A stretch of DNA of 28,845 nucleotides, taken from assembly GCA_034189325.1 (NCBI GenBank), contig JAXHUM010000013.1, positions 1 to 28,845 on the forward strand. The letters are read 5' to 3'. This DNA comes from JAXHUM01 sp034189325. Its GTDB lineage: Bacteria > Desulfobacterota > DSM-4660 > Desulfatiglandales > Desulfatiglandaceae. Under the pieces are notes generated by a model. The model was not told the origin of the DNA. It made no database searches and worked only from the letters and a program-made list of their open reading frames with translations. A program made the translations under genes and the position numbers. Positions 15,293 through 22,974 of this stretch are shown piece after piece. The stretch's first letter is position 1. Every line of letters starts with the position of its first letter.

Positions 15293-16402
15293 CTACCTGA
15301 GAAACATTTTGCCAGGCATTTGTCTCACAATTCCCTTAAGTTCCATTTTCATCAAAATGCTTAAGACCTCTCCTGGATCCATTTCTCCCGTCCTTACAAT
15401 TTGGTCAATGTGAATTGGGTAATCCCCCAAGATCTCATAGACTTTTTTCTCACGTGCATCCATGTCAGGCGGCGTATCAGAAAACGTCTTGGAACGATCC
15501 TCTGTTTTGCTTTCTTCAATTTCAAAAAAAAACTCTGAAACAATGTCATCGGCATTCTCAACCAATTTGGCACCCTTCTTGATCAGCGAATGAGATCCTC
15601 TGCTCTTGAAGGAATTGATGCTGCCGGGAACTGCAAATATTTCGCGACCCTGATCGAGGGCATAAGAGGAGGTAATGAGCGAACCGCTCTTTTTTGTGGC
15701 TTCGACCACTACAACTCCTCTACTCAGGCCGCTGATAATCCTATTTCGTATAGGGAAATTTTTTGCCTCAGGGGGAGTCCCGATGGGGAATTCGGATATC
15801 AGGGCGCCTTTTTCAATAATCTGTTCTGAAAGAGACCGGTTTGCCGGAGGATAAATCGTGTCTATCCCGGTACCCATAACTGCTATGGTAAAGCCATTCC
15901 CCTTTAAACAACCGGCATGGGCCGCAGAATCAATGCCCTTTGCCAGCCCGCTGACAACGCCGATGCCCCGCTCTGCAAGCCCGCCCCCAATGGCCCTGGC
16001 CGCATTAAGACCATAGTGGGTTGCATGCCTTGAGCCTACCACTGCAATCAACATCTTGTTGACTGGAAGGTCGTTTCCTCTCAGATAGAAAAGCATTGGG
16101 GGATAATGGATCTGTTTCAGGAATGCTGGATAGGAGGGATCGGCGTAGGTGACTATACGGGCATTCAGTCTATCCACCTCTGCAAGTTCATCATCCGGAT
16201 CTGCTACAAACTCTCTGTTTACGATCCTCCTCGCTACATCCTCCCGGAGCCCTCCCAGATTCATCAGTTCCGAAAGACTTGTATCCAAGACAACGGAGGG
16301 ATCCCCAATCCTGTTCAAAAGGTTGAGAAACCCTGTGTTCCCTAAACCCGACACCAGATAGAGGGACACCCAGGAGAACTTGTCGTCTTGTGATTTGGTC
16401 AT
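15293..16402 (-). CDS. dprA: DNA-processing protein DprA (Smf)
   Basis: A 369-residue cytosolic protein that loads RecA onto incoming single-stranded DNA in transformation. It has an N-terminal helix-hairpin-type region (about 10-60), the Rossmann-like core with VGSRHATHYGLN, VVSGLAKGIDSAAH, VMGTGIDTIYPPAN and SEFPIGTPP, and the GSLITSSYALDQGREIFAVPG segment, here cited by its ends only. The last 60 residues look like a winged helix (DprA_WH). The ATG at 16402 has only a weak GGA upstream. It has its own strong-looking promoter and is followed by topA. Confidence 0.95.
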   Translation of the reverse strand: MTKSQDDKFSWVSLYLVSGLGNTGFLNLLNRIGDPSVVLDTSLSELMNLGGLREDVARRIVNREFVADPDDELAEVDRLNARIVTYADPSYPAFLKQIHYPPMLFYLRGNDLPVNKMLIAVVGSRHATHYGLNAARAIGGGLAERGIGVVSGLAKGIDSAAHAGCLKGNGFTIAVMGTGIDTIYPPANRSLSEQIIEKGALISEFPIGTPPEAKNFPIRNRIISGLSRGVVVVEATKKSGSLITSSYALDQGREIFAVPGSINSFKSRGSHSLIKKGAKLVENADDIVSEFFFEIEESKTEDRSKTFSDTPPDMDAREKKVYEILGDYPIHIDQIVRTGEMDPGEVLSILMKMELKGIVRQMPGKMFLR

Positions 16403-16474
16403 GGTCCGTTCATGAAAGGCTTGCTATTATTGGGCGTCAAACAGGGATATTAAGAGTCTATGTGAAACGGCGGG

Positions 16475-16503
16475 AATATAGAACAGTGTGAGCCCCGTGA
16501 CAA
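16475..16503 (-). promoter_or_regulatory. sigma-70 promoter of dprA-topA
   Basis: On the minus strand TTGTCA (5/6) and TATATT (5/6) are spaced by 17 nt, with the predicted start about 65 nt before the dprA ATG. It lies after the LysM-gene terminator, consistent with a separate transcription unit. Confidence 0.55.
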
Positions 16504-16527
16504 GCATTTTCTTTCAAACGGAATGAA

Positions 16528-16553
16528 AAAACCGGCCCACACAGGCCGGTTTT
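16528..16553 (-). terminator. intrinsic terminator of the LysM gene
   Basis: A perfect 10-bp stem (AAAACCGGCC / GGCCGGTTTT) with a 6-nt loop lies 27 nt past the LysM stop. On the minus strand it runs into a six-T tract; on the plus strand the tract is only four T. Confidence 0.85.
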
Positions 16554-16580
16554 CATATTCGCAATACGGGAGATAAGCCG

Positions 16581-17642
16581 TTATTCGGGACGACAGACCG
16601 GCATTTTAGATAAAACCTCTTGCGCCTCCTGCCAGTCAATACTTTTGATCACAGCGCCTGGATAAAATTCCTGTCTGGAATTAACGACAATGCCTGTAGA
16701 TGTATCCGGCCTGGCCTCGAGGATCAGGGCATTGCCCAAGACCACGTCGGGAAGGGGCGTCTTCTCAGGAGTAGCGGCCTCTTTCTTCAATACAATCTTA
16801 AGGACGTTTCCCCTGCGGATACCATGGTGATAGCCTTCGGTTAGATAGACTACTGAGAATTGACCAACAATATGACGCTCATCCTTGATGGCGGCAATGG
16901 TCGTTTCCAGACCCTTCTGACAAGGCATTGGAAGGACACAGTTTGAAATTGCCTCAAAGGGCATCACACTATCTCCTATACGGACGGCCTTGTATCCTTT
17001 GACAAGCTTTGCCTTGTATATATTCTCTTTTACCTTTTCTTCAACAATAAGCTTCCCCAAGAAGGAGATGCTGTATCCTATCTGTTTTCCTGTAGTAGGG
17101 TGTTTGAGTAAGGGAGACTTCTGGAAAACCCTTAGGGGAGTACCTGATTTCAAATGACCGCTCTCTTTCACAGATAGGTAAATCGTATCGCCTTCAGACA
17201 GAATAACTCTCTCAGTTTCGTCCGCAAGGATATGGCCTAAAGGCTGAATATCGACGGTTGATAAAAACCCGATAGACTCAACGTCGGTGAGAACGGAAAC
17301 ATCGATGCCGGTCAATCCCCCATCGCCGGCTTCTTTAGATGGCGACAAAGATCCTTTGCTCGCTTTTCCTGTTGGTAGCTTTTTCAGTGGGACTCCTTCC
17401 AAGAGTGTGATAATATCTCCTGGTTCGAGGAGATGCGGATTGGTCACAAAGGGATTCATCTCCCAGAGTTTGGGCCACAGATCCGGGTCGCCATAGTACT
17501 CTTCGCAGATGTCCCAGAGGGTATCTCCCTTCACTACCACATGCTGATAGGTCAAATCTCCTGCCGACGTGACAGCGGTCATGTTGCTCAAAAATGATAG
17601 AAGCGCAATGAATAAAACTGCCTTAAAATATCGTGTTCTCAA
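16581..17642 (-). CDS. secreted LysM-domain protein
   Basis: A 353-residue exported protein. Residues 1-27 form a signal peptide (basic start, hydrophobic core, cleavage near TSAG). A LysM domain for peptidoglycan binding follows at about 33-80 (VVKGDTLWDICEEYYGDP, then NPHLLEPGDII). The remaining 270 residues hold beta-rich segments with no enzyme motif I recognise. Translation probably starts at the TTG at 17642: GAGGA lies 7 nt upstream and no earlier ATG is available, and the next Met (21) would destroy the signal peptide. It is a single-gene unit with its own promoter and terminator, next to dprA. The role is likely envelope-related; no specific function can be given. Confidence 0.85.
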   Translation of the reverse strand: MRTRYFKAVLFIALLSFLSNMTAVTSAGDLTYQHVVVKGDTLWDICEEYYGDPDLWPKLWEMNPFVTNPHLLEPGDIITLLEGVPLKKLPTGKASKGSLSPSKEAGDGGLTGIDVSVLTDVESIGFLSTVDIQPLGHILADETERVILSEGDTIYLSVKESGHLKSGTPLRVFQKSPLLKHPTTGKQIGYSISFLGKLIVEEKVKENIYKAKLVKGYKAVRIGDSVMPFEAISNCVLPMPCQKGLETTIAAIKDERHIVGQFSVVYLTEGYHHGIRRGNVLKIVLKKEAATPEKTPLPDVVLGNALILEARPDTSTGIVVNSRQEFYPGAVIKSIDWQEAQEVLSKMPVCRPE

Positions 17643-17692
17643 TATGAATTCCTCGCGCTAAAGGTTTTTGTTTAAGTTTAAATTTACCATAT

Positions 17693-17720
17693 GTTACAAT
17701 CCTTTAGGCAGATTTGTCAA
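17693..17720 (-). promoter_or_regulatory. sigma-70 promoter of the LysM gene
   Basis: On the minus strand TTGACA is followed after 16 nt by TGTAAC (4/6). The start would be about 45 nt before the TTG start codon. Confidence 0.45.
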
Positions 17721-17794
17721 GTTAATTTTGTCTTTGTCAGGAAAGGGATAAGTTGAAGAAAGGCAAGCATTTGTAAAAAATAATGAGGTAGTTC

Positions 17795-17822
17795 TTGACA
17801 AGAATAGGGATTTGTTTATTAT
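17795..17822 (+). promoter_or_regulatory. sigma-70 promoter of the FmdB/NEW3/ABC run
   Basis: A consensus TTGACA is followed after 16 nt by TATTAT (5/6) in an AT-rich stretch, with a predicted start about 40 nt before the FmdB-like ATG. It is the best promoter match I see in the window. Confidence 0.6.
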
Positions 17823-17867
17823 TTTTTGAATTTATTTCCGGCTATTTTGTAGAATAGGGTCTGGACA

Positions 17868-18245
17868 ATGCCTATTTATGAATATGAATCGTTGTATCTC
17901 GACAAAGGCTGTGACAGATGTTCCAGCCGGTTTGAAATTATTCAGGGCATGAACGAAGAACCGCTTTCTGTCTGTCCCCATTGCGGCGCGGAGGTCAGAA
18001 AGGTGATCTCCTGGTGTCGCGCCGCTGTTGTCGAAACCTCTGATGAGCATATCCAAGTTGAGAAACAGGTAAGTGAATACGAAAGCCATGGTATGTGGAG
18101 CCATGCGGCTGAACTGGCTGATAAGCATTCTGAAGAAATAAAGGACAAGGGAATGAAGACAAGAGCCCTTGATAATTACAAAAAAGCGGGCTATGAATTA
18201 GGCATGTTGGAAAAACATTCCAAGAATGATAACGATTGGCTATAA
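17868..18245 (+). CDS. FmdB-family zinc-ribbon protein with helical C-terminal extension
   Basis: A 125-residue cytosolic protein. The N-terminal 45 residues form an FmdB-type zinc ribbon: MPIYEYES start, Cys15/Cys18 (CDRC) and Cys36/Cys39 (CPHC). Members are annotated as putative regulators but rarely characterised. The C-terminal 75 residues are charged and predicted helical (SEYESHGMWSHAAELADKH), not part of the usual short FmdB protein. AGGG lies about 9 nt before the ATG. It is first gene behind a good promoter and is followed within 14 nt by the NEW3 protein, whose ribosome site lies across its stop codon, so co-translation is likely. Confidence 0.75.
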   Translation: MPIYEYESLYLDKGCDRCSSRFEIIQGMNEEPLSVCPHCGAEVRKVISWCRAAVVETSDEHIQVEKQVSEYESHGMWSHAAELADKHSEEIKDKGMKTRALDNYKKAGYELGMLEKHSKNDNDWL

Positions 18246-18259
18246 GGAGGATTAGTTTC

Positions 18260-19480
18260 ATGAGATCGAGACGGAGCGGTTCACAGGTTTTTGCTTTTGT
18301 GGCCATTATGTGGGCCATTTGTTCTTTTATTGGACCGAATTCTTCTGCATTTGGAGAGGAAAAGAGAAAGAGTCTGCCGGCAAGAGGTTTTTCGGTCTCC
18401 CCTGAATATACAGGTATCATTCTCTACCAGGGCGATAGTGCCAATATCGACCTGATCCTGACAAACGAGGGCAGGAGTGATGAGGACATCGATCTTATGC
18501 TTACGTCCATCCCTGCTGGATGGAAGGCCTGGATCAAGACATACGATTTTGCCGTGAGTGGGGCCCATGTAAAAAGCGATAATACCAAGACCCTCACGCT
18601 CCGTATTGAACTAGGCAACGACAGCAAACCAGGGCAGTACACCCTCAGTATTACGGCCCGAAGCAAAGACCGGCATCTTTCTTCCAAGAGCAAGATTGCC
18701 GTTGCCGTGAAAGAAAAAAAAGAGAAGAAAAAACCGGGCGGCATCCATATCGTTACTTCTTATCCTGTGTTGAGAGGACCTACGGACGCCAAGTTTGAGT
18801 TTTCCCTGGAGGTCGAAAATAAGGTCGATAAAGATAGTATCCTCAACCTGAGCGCTCAGGGACCCGAGAACTGGGACATCAATTTCAAACCTGCCTATGA
18901 AGACAAGTATATATCGAGCCTGAGAATTAAGGCCAATCAGAACCAAACAGTGGCGGTTGAGGTGAAACCCAATCCATGGGCGGAACCGGGTGAATACCCG
19001 ATCAAGGTCAATATATCTTCCCCTGAGGCGAAGGGAGAGGCTGAATTGATTGTCACACTGACGGGGACCTACAAACTGGATACAGGAACCCGGGATGGCC
19101 TTCTTTCACTGAATGCCCTGAGAGGTAAAGGAGCCAACATCTCCTTTTACGTCCAGAATAATGGTTCCGCTCCACTGAACGATGTCAAATTGCTCTCTTT
19201 CAAGCCTGAAAACTGGAAGGTGGAATTCAATCCCGAAAACATTGAGGTTTTAGCACCTCAAGAGCTCAAACAGGTTGAGGCGATAATCACCCCTGATGAA
19301 CAGGCCCTTGTCGGGGACTATTCCGTGGGTTTAAGAATTGAATCAGGCAAAATCTCCAAGACCATCGAGTTGAGAGTCACTGCCAATGCCTCCTCAGCCT
19401 GGGGCTTTTTGGGTCTTGGGATTATCCTATTGGTGGTTGTCTGTTTGGTGGTCCTTTTTATCCGGCTAGGAAGGCGTTAG
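18260..19480 (+). CDS. NEW3-domain protein, membrane anchored (COG1470-like)
   Basis: A 406-residue exported protein. The ATG at 18260 is set by AAGGAGG at 18244-18250; an in-frame TTG at 18236 precedes that site. Residues 1-34 are a signal peptide. Two or three beta-sandwich repeats of the NEW3/alpha-galactosidase-associated type follow (for example NEGRSDEDIDLMLTSIP, NNGSAPLNDVKLLSFKP and ENWKVEFNPE), each an Ig-like fold. A C-terminal hydrophobic segment (LGIILLVVVCLVVLFI) and RLGRR anchor it, with most of the protein outside the membrane. It is immediately followed by an ABC ATPase and an ABC-2 permease. It is probably the extracytoplasmic partner of that transporter; the substrate is unknown. 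Confidence 0.8.
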   Translation: MRSRRSGSQVFAFVAIMWAICSFIGPNSSAFGEEKRKSLPARGFSVSPEYTGIILYQGDSANIDLILTNEGRSDEDIDLMLTSIPAGWKAWIKTYDFAVSGAHVKSDNTKTLTLRIELGNDSKPGQYTLSITARSKDRHLSSKSKIAVAVKEKKEKKKPGGIHIVTSYPVLRGPTDAKFEFSLEVENKVDKDSILNLSAQGPENWDINFKPAYEDKYISSLRIKANQNQTVAVEVKPNPWAEPGEYPIKVNISSPEAKGEAELIVTLTGTYKLDTGTRDGLLSLNALRGKGANISFYVQNNGSAPLNDVKLLSFKPENWKVEFNPENIEVLAPQELKQVEAIITPDEQALVGDYSVGLRIESGKISKTIELRVTANASSAWGFLGLGIILLVVVCLVVLFIRLGRR

Positions 19481-19483
19481 ATT

Positions 19484-20236
19484 ATGGATGGTGAGAGAGT
19501 TATTGAGACGGTAGATCTCTCCAAACAGTACGGGAAACAGATCGCCGTGGACAAGCTGAACCTCAACGTCGAGGAGGGAGAGATCTTTGGGTTTTTGGGG
19601 CCGAACGGCGCAGGCAAGACCACAACATTGCTGATGCTTTTGGGCCTCTGCGAGCCTTCAGGTGGGAGCGCTAGTGTCTGCGGCGTCGACCCTCTTAGAA
19701 ACGGGAGAGACGTTAAACGACTCGTCGGCTACCTTCCTGAAAATGTCGGTTTCTATGAGGACATGAACGCTATCCAGAGCCTGGAATATGTCGCCAGTCT
19801 GAACGGCATCAGCAAGAAAAGCGCTTCACCGAAGATCGCTGAACTATTAGACCTGGTCCAGCTCAGAAAAGATGAAAAGAAAAAAGTGGGGGCCTTCTCC
19901 AGGGGAATGAGACAAAGACTGGGGATCGCAGAGGTCCTCATAAAGGAACCCAAACTCCTTTTTCTGGATGAACCGACTCTCGGACTGGATCCGGACGGGG
20001 CGCGCCGATTGATTGATCTGATTCGGTCGTTGAATCATGAGAGTGGAATGACGGTGTTGTTGTCATCACACAATCTCTATCAAGTGCAGGAGATTTCGCA
20101 CAGGGTAGGCATCATGATATCGGGGAAGATGGTCGCTGACGGCTCTATTGAATCTCTGGCCAATGAGAAGTTTGGAGTGGGTGAGAAAGATTATTCTTTG
20201 GAAGAAATCTACATGAAATACTTCCAGGAGGTTTGA
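19484..20236 (+). CDS. ABC transporter ATP-binding protein (ABC-2/NosF-like)
   Basis: A 250-residue cytosolic ATPase of the ABC-2 exporter class. Visible: Walker A GPNGAGKTTT (about 44-53), Q-loop region GYLPENVGFYEDM, signature FSRGMRQRLGIA in place of LSGGQ, Walker B LLFLDEP followed by TLGLDPDG, and the H-loop LLSSHN. The pattern YLPEN with FSRGMRQR is typical of NosF-type ATPases. It starts 3 nt after the NEW3 gene and its stop is followed directly by the permease. Transported substrate cannot be told from sequence. Confidence 0.93.
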   Translation: MDGERVIETVDLSKQYGKQIAVDKLNLNVEEGEIFGFLGPNGAGKTTTLLMLLGLCEPSGGSASVCGVDPLRNGRDVKRLVGYLPENVGFYEDMNAIQSLEYVASLNGISKKSASPKIAELLDLVQLRKDEKKKVGAFSRGMRQRLGIAEVLIKEPKLLFLDEPTLGLDPDGARRLIDLIRSLNHESGMTVLLSSHNLYQVQEISHRVGIMISGKMVADGSIESLANEKFGVGEKDYSLEEIYMKYFQEV

Positions 20237-20238
20237 GA

Positions 20239-21198
20239 ATGCAGAGCCTTTATGCTGTTTTCAAAAAAGAGTTTCGTGATCATTTCGGCAGCAACAGGTT
20301 TGTGATCCTCTTTGCCCTGATTGCCATGGTGAGCCTGATTACCAGTTATATGGCCGGCGTACACATGAAGGAGAACCTGGAAGGCTTGGCAAACACGAGA
20401 TTCCCATTCCTTCAACTCTTCAGTATCCCCGGGGCCCTTTTTTCAATGGTCCAATTTGTGGCCTTCTTTGGTCCGCTCATTGGACTGGTTTTGGGCTTTG
20501 ATTCGATCAACCGTGAAAGGGCCCATGGAACACTGATCAAGGTGATATCACAACCTATATACAGAGACGCAGTGATCAACGGCAAGTTCTTGGCCGGGGT
20601 TATAACGATTTCAATCATGCTCCTTTCGATCGTGTTTGTTATCTCTGGCCTCGGCTTGGTCGTGGTCGGTCTTGTTCCGTCGATCGAGGAAGTCTGGCGC
20701 CTTCTATTCTATCTGATTATCAGTATATTCTATATTTCTTTATGGCTCGGGGTGTCTATCCTCTTTTCTATTTCTTTTAGGAGCATTGCAACGTCGGCGC
20801 TCGCATCGGTCGCTCTCTGGATCTTCCTTTCCTTTTTCATTACCCTTGGGGCAGACCTGGTGGCCAATACCATTGTCCCTGTTGAGGCGAAGGGGCAGAG
20901 CTCTCCCGAGGTCGTTATCAAGAATATTCGGGTGAAAGAGGCTGTTTCACTGATATCTCCCATGGTCCTTTATTCGGAAGCCACCAACACCATTATCGAT
21001 CCAATGAGAAAAACAACTCGTTCCATGATCCTTATGGGCCCCATGGAAAAGCTCCTGGCCTCACGATTTCAGAATCCCCTCTCATTTGGCCAGAGTATTT
21101 TGGTCGTTTTTCCCCATATAATGGCCCTCATAGCGATTACCTTTATCTGCTTTGCTATTTCCTATACGATTTTCATGATGCAGGAGATACGGAAATAA
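20239..21198 (+). CDS. ABC-2 type transporter permease (NosY-like)
   Basis: A 319-residue inner-membrane protein with about six hydrophobic segments: near 24-41, 65-88, 113-143, 150-170, 180-205 and 290-315. Its N terminus MQSLYAVFKKEFRDHFGSN is the amphipathic coupling start common in ABC-2 permeases, and a hydrophilic loop lies between segments 5 and 6. The ATG at 20239 follows AGGAGG by about 7 nt; an in-frame TTG at 20233 is less likely. Only 2 nt separate it from the ATPase stop. With the NEW3 protein it forms a complete candidate exporter or membrane-remodelling complex. Confidence 0.9.
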   Translation: MQSLYAVFKKEFRDHFGSNRFVILFALIAMVSLITSYMAGVHMKENLEGLANTRFPFLQLFSIPGALFSMVQFVAFFGPLIGLVLGFDSINRERAHGTLIKVISQPIYRDAVINGKFLAGVITISIMLLSIVFVISGLGLVVVGLVPSIEEVWRLLFYLIISIFYISLWLGVSILFSISFRSIATSALASVALWIFLSFFITLGADLVANTIVPVEAKGQSSPEVVIKNIRVKEAVSLISPMVLYSEATNTIIDPMRKTTRSMILMGPMEKLLASRFQNPLSFGQSILVVFPHIMALIAITFICFAISYTIFMMQEIRK

Positions 21199-21280
21199 AC
21201 TGCGACAGGGAGAACAGATGAGTCGATCCAAAGGCGTTTTCTACAGGACGTCGGTTTAAGGTAATTGATGTTCTTCTAAA

Positions 21281-22006
21281 ATGGATACGAATGACCGGCA
21301 AAATAGAGGCAAGGGACATAGAGAGAGACTGCGCAGAAAATTTTTAGAGGGAGGCCTTGATCGGTTCTCAGACGAAGAGACCATAGAGTTTCTCCTCACA
21401 TTGGGAACTCCGAGGGGGGATCTCAAGCTTTCCGCCAGGGAGACATTGAAACGTTTTGGTAGTCTTTCCAATGTTTTATCTGCTCCCCTTGAGAAGCTTC
21501 TCGAAGTCAAAGGGATTGGCCCAAAGAATGCCCTTTATCTCAAGTTAATTCATCAGGTAGCCGGGAGATACCTCAAAGACAGGGCCGAGGCAAAGACTTT
21601 TTTTGGATCCTCCCGGGCGATATACGATTACCTTTTTCACGCGATGCGGGATCTCAAGAGAGAGGTGTTTAAGGTCCTCTTTTTGAATCGAAAGAATGAG
21701 CTTATCCTGAACAAGGACCTTTTTTTCGGGACTTTGACGGGAAGTGCCGTCTATCCAAGGGAGGTTATGAGCCTCGCCCTCGAATGTAAGGCCGCAGGCA
21801 TGGTCTTTGTTCACAATCATCCTTCCGGAAACCCGAATCCCTCTACTGAAGACCACAAATTGACCAAAGACTTGGTCTGGGGTGCGAGACTTCTTGACGT
21901 GCAGGTCCTTGATCATATTATAATAGGTAACAATGTCTATTACAGCTATGCCGACCAGGGGCTGATCAAGAGGTATGTCAGGGAATATGATCAGAGAGAG
22001 GCCTGA
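21281..22006 (+). CDS. radC: RadC-family (UPF0758) JAMM-domain protein
   Basis: A 241-residue cytosolic protein. The N-terminal half has a helix-hairpin-helix region (LLEVKGIGPKNALYLKL, about 68-84). The C-terminal half is a JAB/MPN metalloprotein domain with Glu in DLKREVFK, and the metal motif HNHPSGNPNPSTEDH. Family function is not settled; a DNA-repair role suggested early for RadC was not upheld. The ATG at 21281 lacks a clear ribosome site. It lies 82 bp after the permease and just before tRNA-Leu; whether it belongs to the ABC operon is uncertain. Confidence 0.9.
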   Translation: MDTNDRQNRGKGHRERLRRKFLEGGLDRFSDEETIEFLLTLGTPRGDLKLSARETLKRFGSLSNVLSAPLEKLLEVKGIGPKNALYLKLIHQVAGRYLKDRAEAKTFFGSSRAIYDYLFHAMRDLKREVFKVLFLNRKNELILNKDLFFGTLTGSAVYPREVMSLALECKAAGMVFVHNHPSGNPNPSTEDHKLTKDLVWGARLLDVQVLDHIIIGNNVYYSYADQGLIKRYVREYDQREA

Positions 22007-22062
22007 TTTTAACTGGTCAGTTTTTTAACCTTGAAGGGGATTTTGTTCTTTTAATCGTTGTG

Positions 22063-22147
<85 letters not shown>

Positions 22148-22435
22148 CATAAAAATCCTGGACATGGTTTTTTTCCCATAAAGCTTCAAACCCAGCAGGA
22201 GCTGGAGGATAATGTGACAGTGCTCTTTAGTTTGAAAGGCAGCGCCCTTGTTAATCTCACCCTCCTTTTCATGCCGTCGTGAGTCTTTCTATTGTTTTCA
22301 TTCCTTATTTTACCCTTAGTAATTCCTGGGTTTTTATTTCCTTGGACAGGAATTTTGAAAAAAGGGCTTTGTGGGGGGGCAACCTTCCGTGATGGATAAA
22401 GGAATGTATTATGCATGCTTTTTTGTTGGGAGATG

Positions 22436-22491
22436 AATATGCAACCCAAAAAAGTATTTGCCCTTGTTGACTATGAAATATGCAACCCAAA
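22436..22491 (+). repeat. 15-nt direct repeat across the ferredoxin start
   Basis: AATATGCAACCCAAA occurs at 22436-22450, including the start codon, and again at 22477-22491 inside the gene, 41 nt apart. The repeat falls in two different reading frames, so it is not a repeated peptide. Confidence 0.8.
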
Positions 22492-22669
22492 GAAATGCGA
22501 CCCTGAAAACGGAATATGCCCTGCTGTTGCGGCATGCTCCCATAAGGTGATCAAGCAGCTCGATGGCCCCTTTGAGGCCCCCATGGTTTTTCAGGACATG
22601 TGCATGGGATGCTGGGATTGTATAGAGGCCTGTCCATTAGATGCTATTTCTACAAAAGAGGTGACATAA
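22439..22669 (+). CDS. small eight-cysteine ferredoxin resembling the ABCE1/RLI Fe-S domain
   Basis: A 76-residue protein, probably an electron carrier with two [4Fe-4S] clusters. The second half has the classical CMGCWDCIEACP (Cys55, 58, 61, 65). The first half, DYEICNPKKCDPENGICP, resembles the Fe-S domain at the N terminus of ABCE1/RLI (CxPKKC). However, it has Cys15, 20, 27 and 33, with Asn at residue 24 near where ABCE1 has its third Cys, so ligation of the first cluster may differ. The ATG at 22439 is taken because GGGAG lies 7 nt upstream; the ATG at 22433 abuts that site. It stands between tRNA-Leu and tig with no redox partner alongside. Confidence 0.82.
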   Translation: MQPKKVFALVDYEICNPKKCDPENGICPAVAACSHKVIKQLDGPFEAPMVFQDMCMGCWDCIEACPLDAISTKEVT

Positions 22670-22709
22670 TGCGAAGGTTATGCCGACGGAAAGTGGCTAG
22701 ATTCGCATT
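22668..22709 (+). other. stem-loop at the 3' end of the ferredoxin gene
   Basis: AATGCGAA (22668-22675, overlapping the stop codon) pairs perfectly with TTCGCATT (22702-22709). An inner GCC/GGC pair is possible. No T-run follows, so it may be an mRNA-stabilising or processing structure rather than an intrinsic terminator. Confidence 0.4.
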
Positions 22710-22974
22710 GTTCGGATAATGCCTTATCTCCCCTGCTATTTCCTGCTTGACAGCATCTGTTTTAGCCTCTATTTTGACCTGCTCGAAACGAAGCCCCTTC
22801 TTCAGATTGGATTGGGGTTCGAAGGTTCTTATAAATTGTTTTTGAGGGATATTGTGTCTTGTAATCTGGAAAATCGTACCTATTTTATTGCCATGTGTAG
22901 CCAATTAGATCGATTCTTAATGAAAAACATCTGATGGGCCTGGATTATCGTAGGTTTTTGTAAAGAGGAGGAGC
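22670..22974 (+). other. 305-bp leader region upstream of tig
   Basis: No gene is supported. It contains the stem-loop above, a candidate promoter at 22747-22775 and a weak hairpin (22789-22821). A strong ribosome site (GAGGAGG) lies just before tig. I found no heat-shock sigma-32-type promoter. Confidence 0.5.
22747..22775 (+). promoter_or_regulatory. candidate sigma-70 promoter of tig-clpP-clpX-lon
   Basis: A consensus TTGACA is followed after 17 nt by TATTTT (4/6 match). The predicted start would give a leader of about 190 nt before tig. Confidence 0.4.

Noticed and set aside
22010..22027. Terminator after radC (AACTG-GT-CAGTT followed by T6)
   Set aside because: The apical loop of two bases leaves only about four base pairs; too weak to call.
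22148..22438. Genes or terminator between tRNA-Leu and the ferredoxin
   Set aside because: No frame with a start signal. The AAAAATCC/GGTTTTTTT pairing after the tRNA is short and bulged. A run of seven G is the only notable feature.
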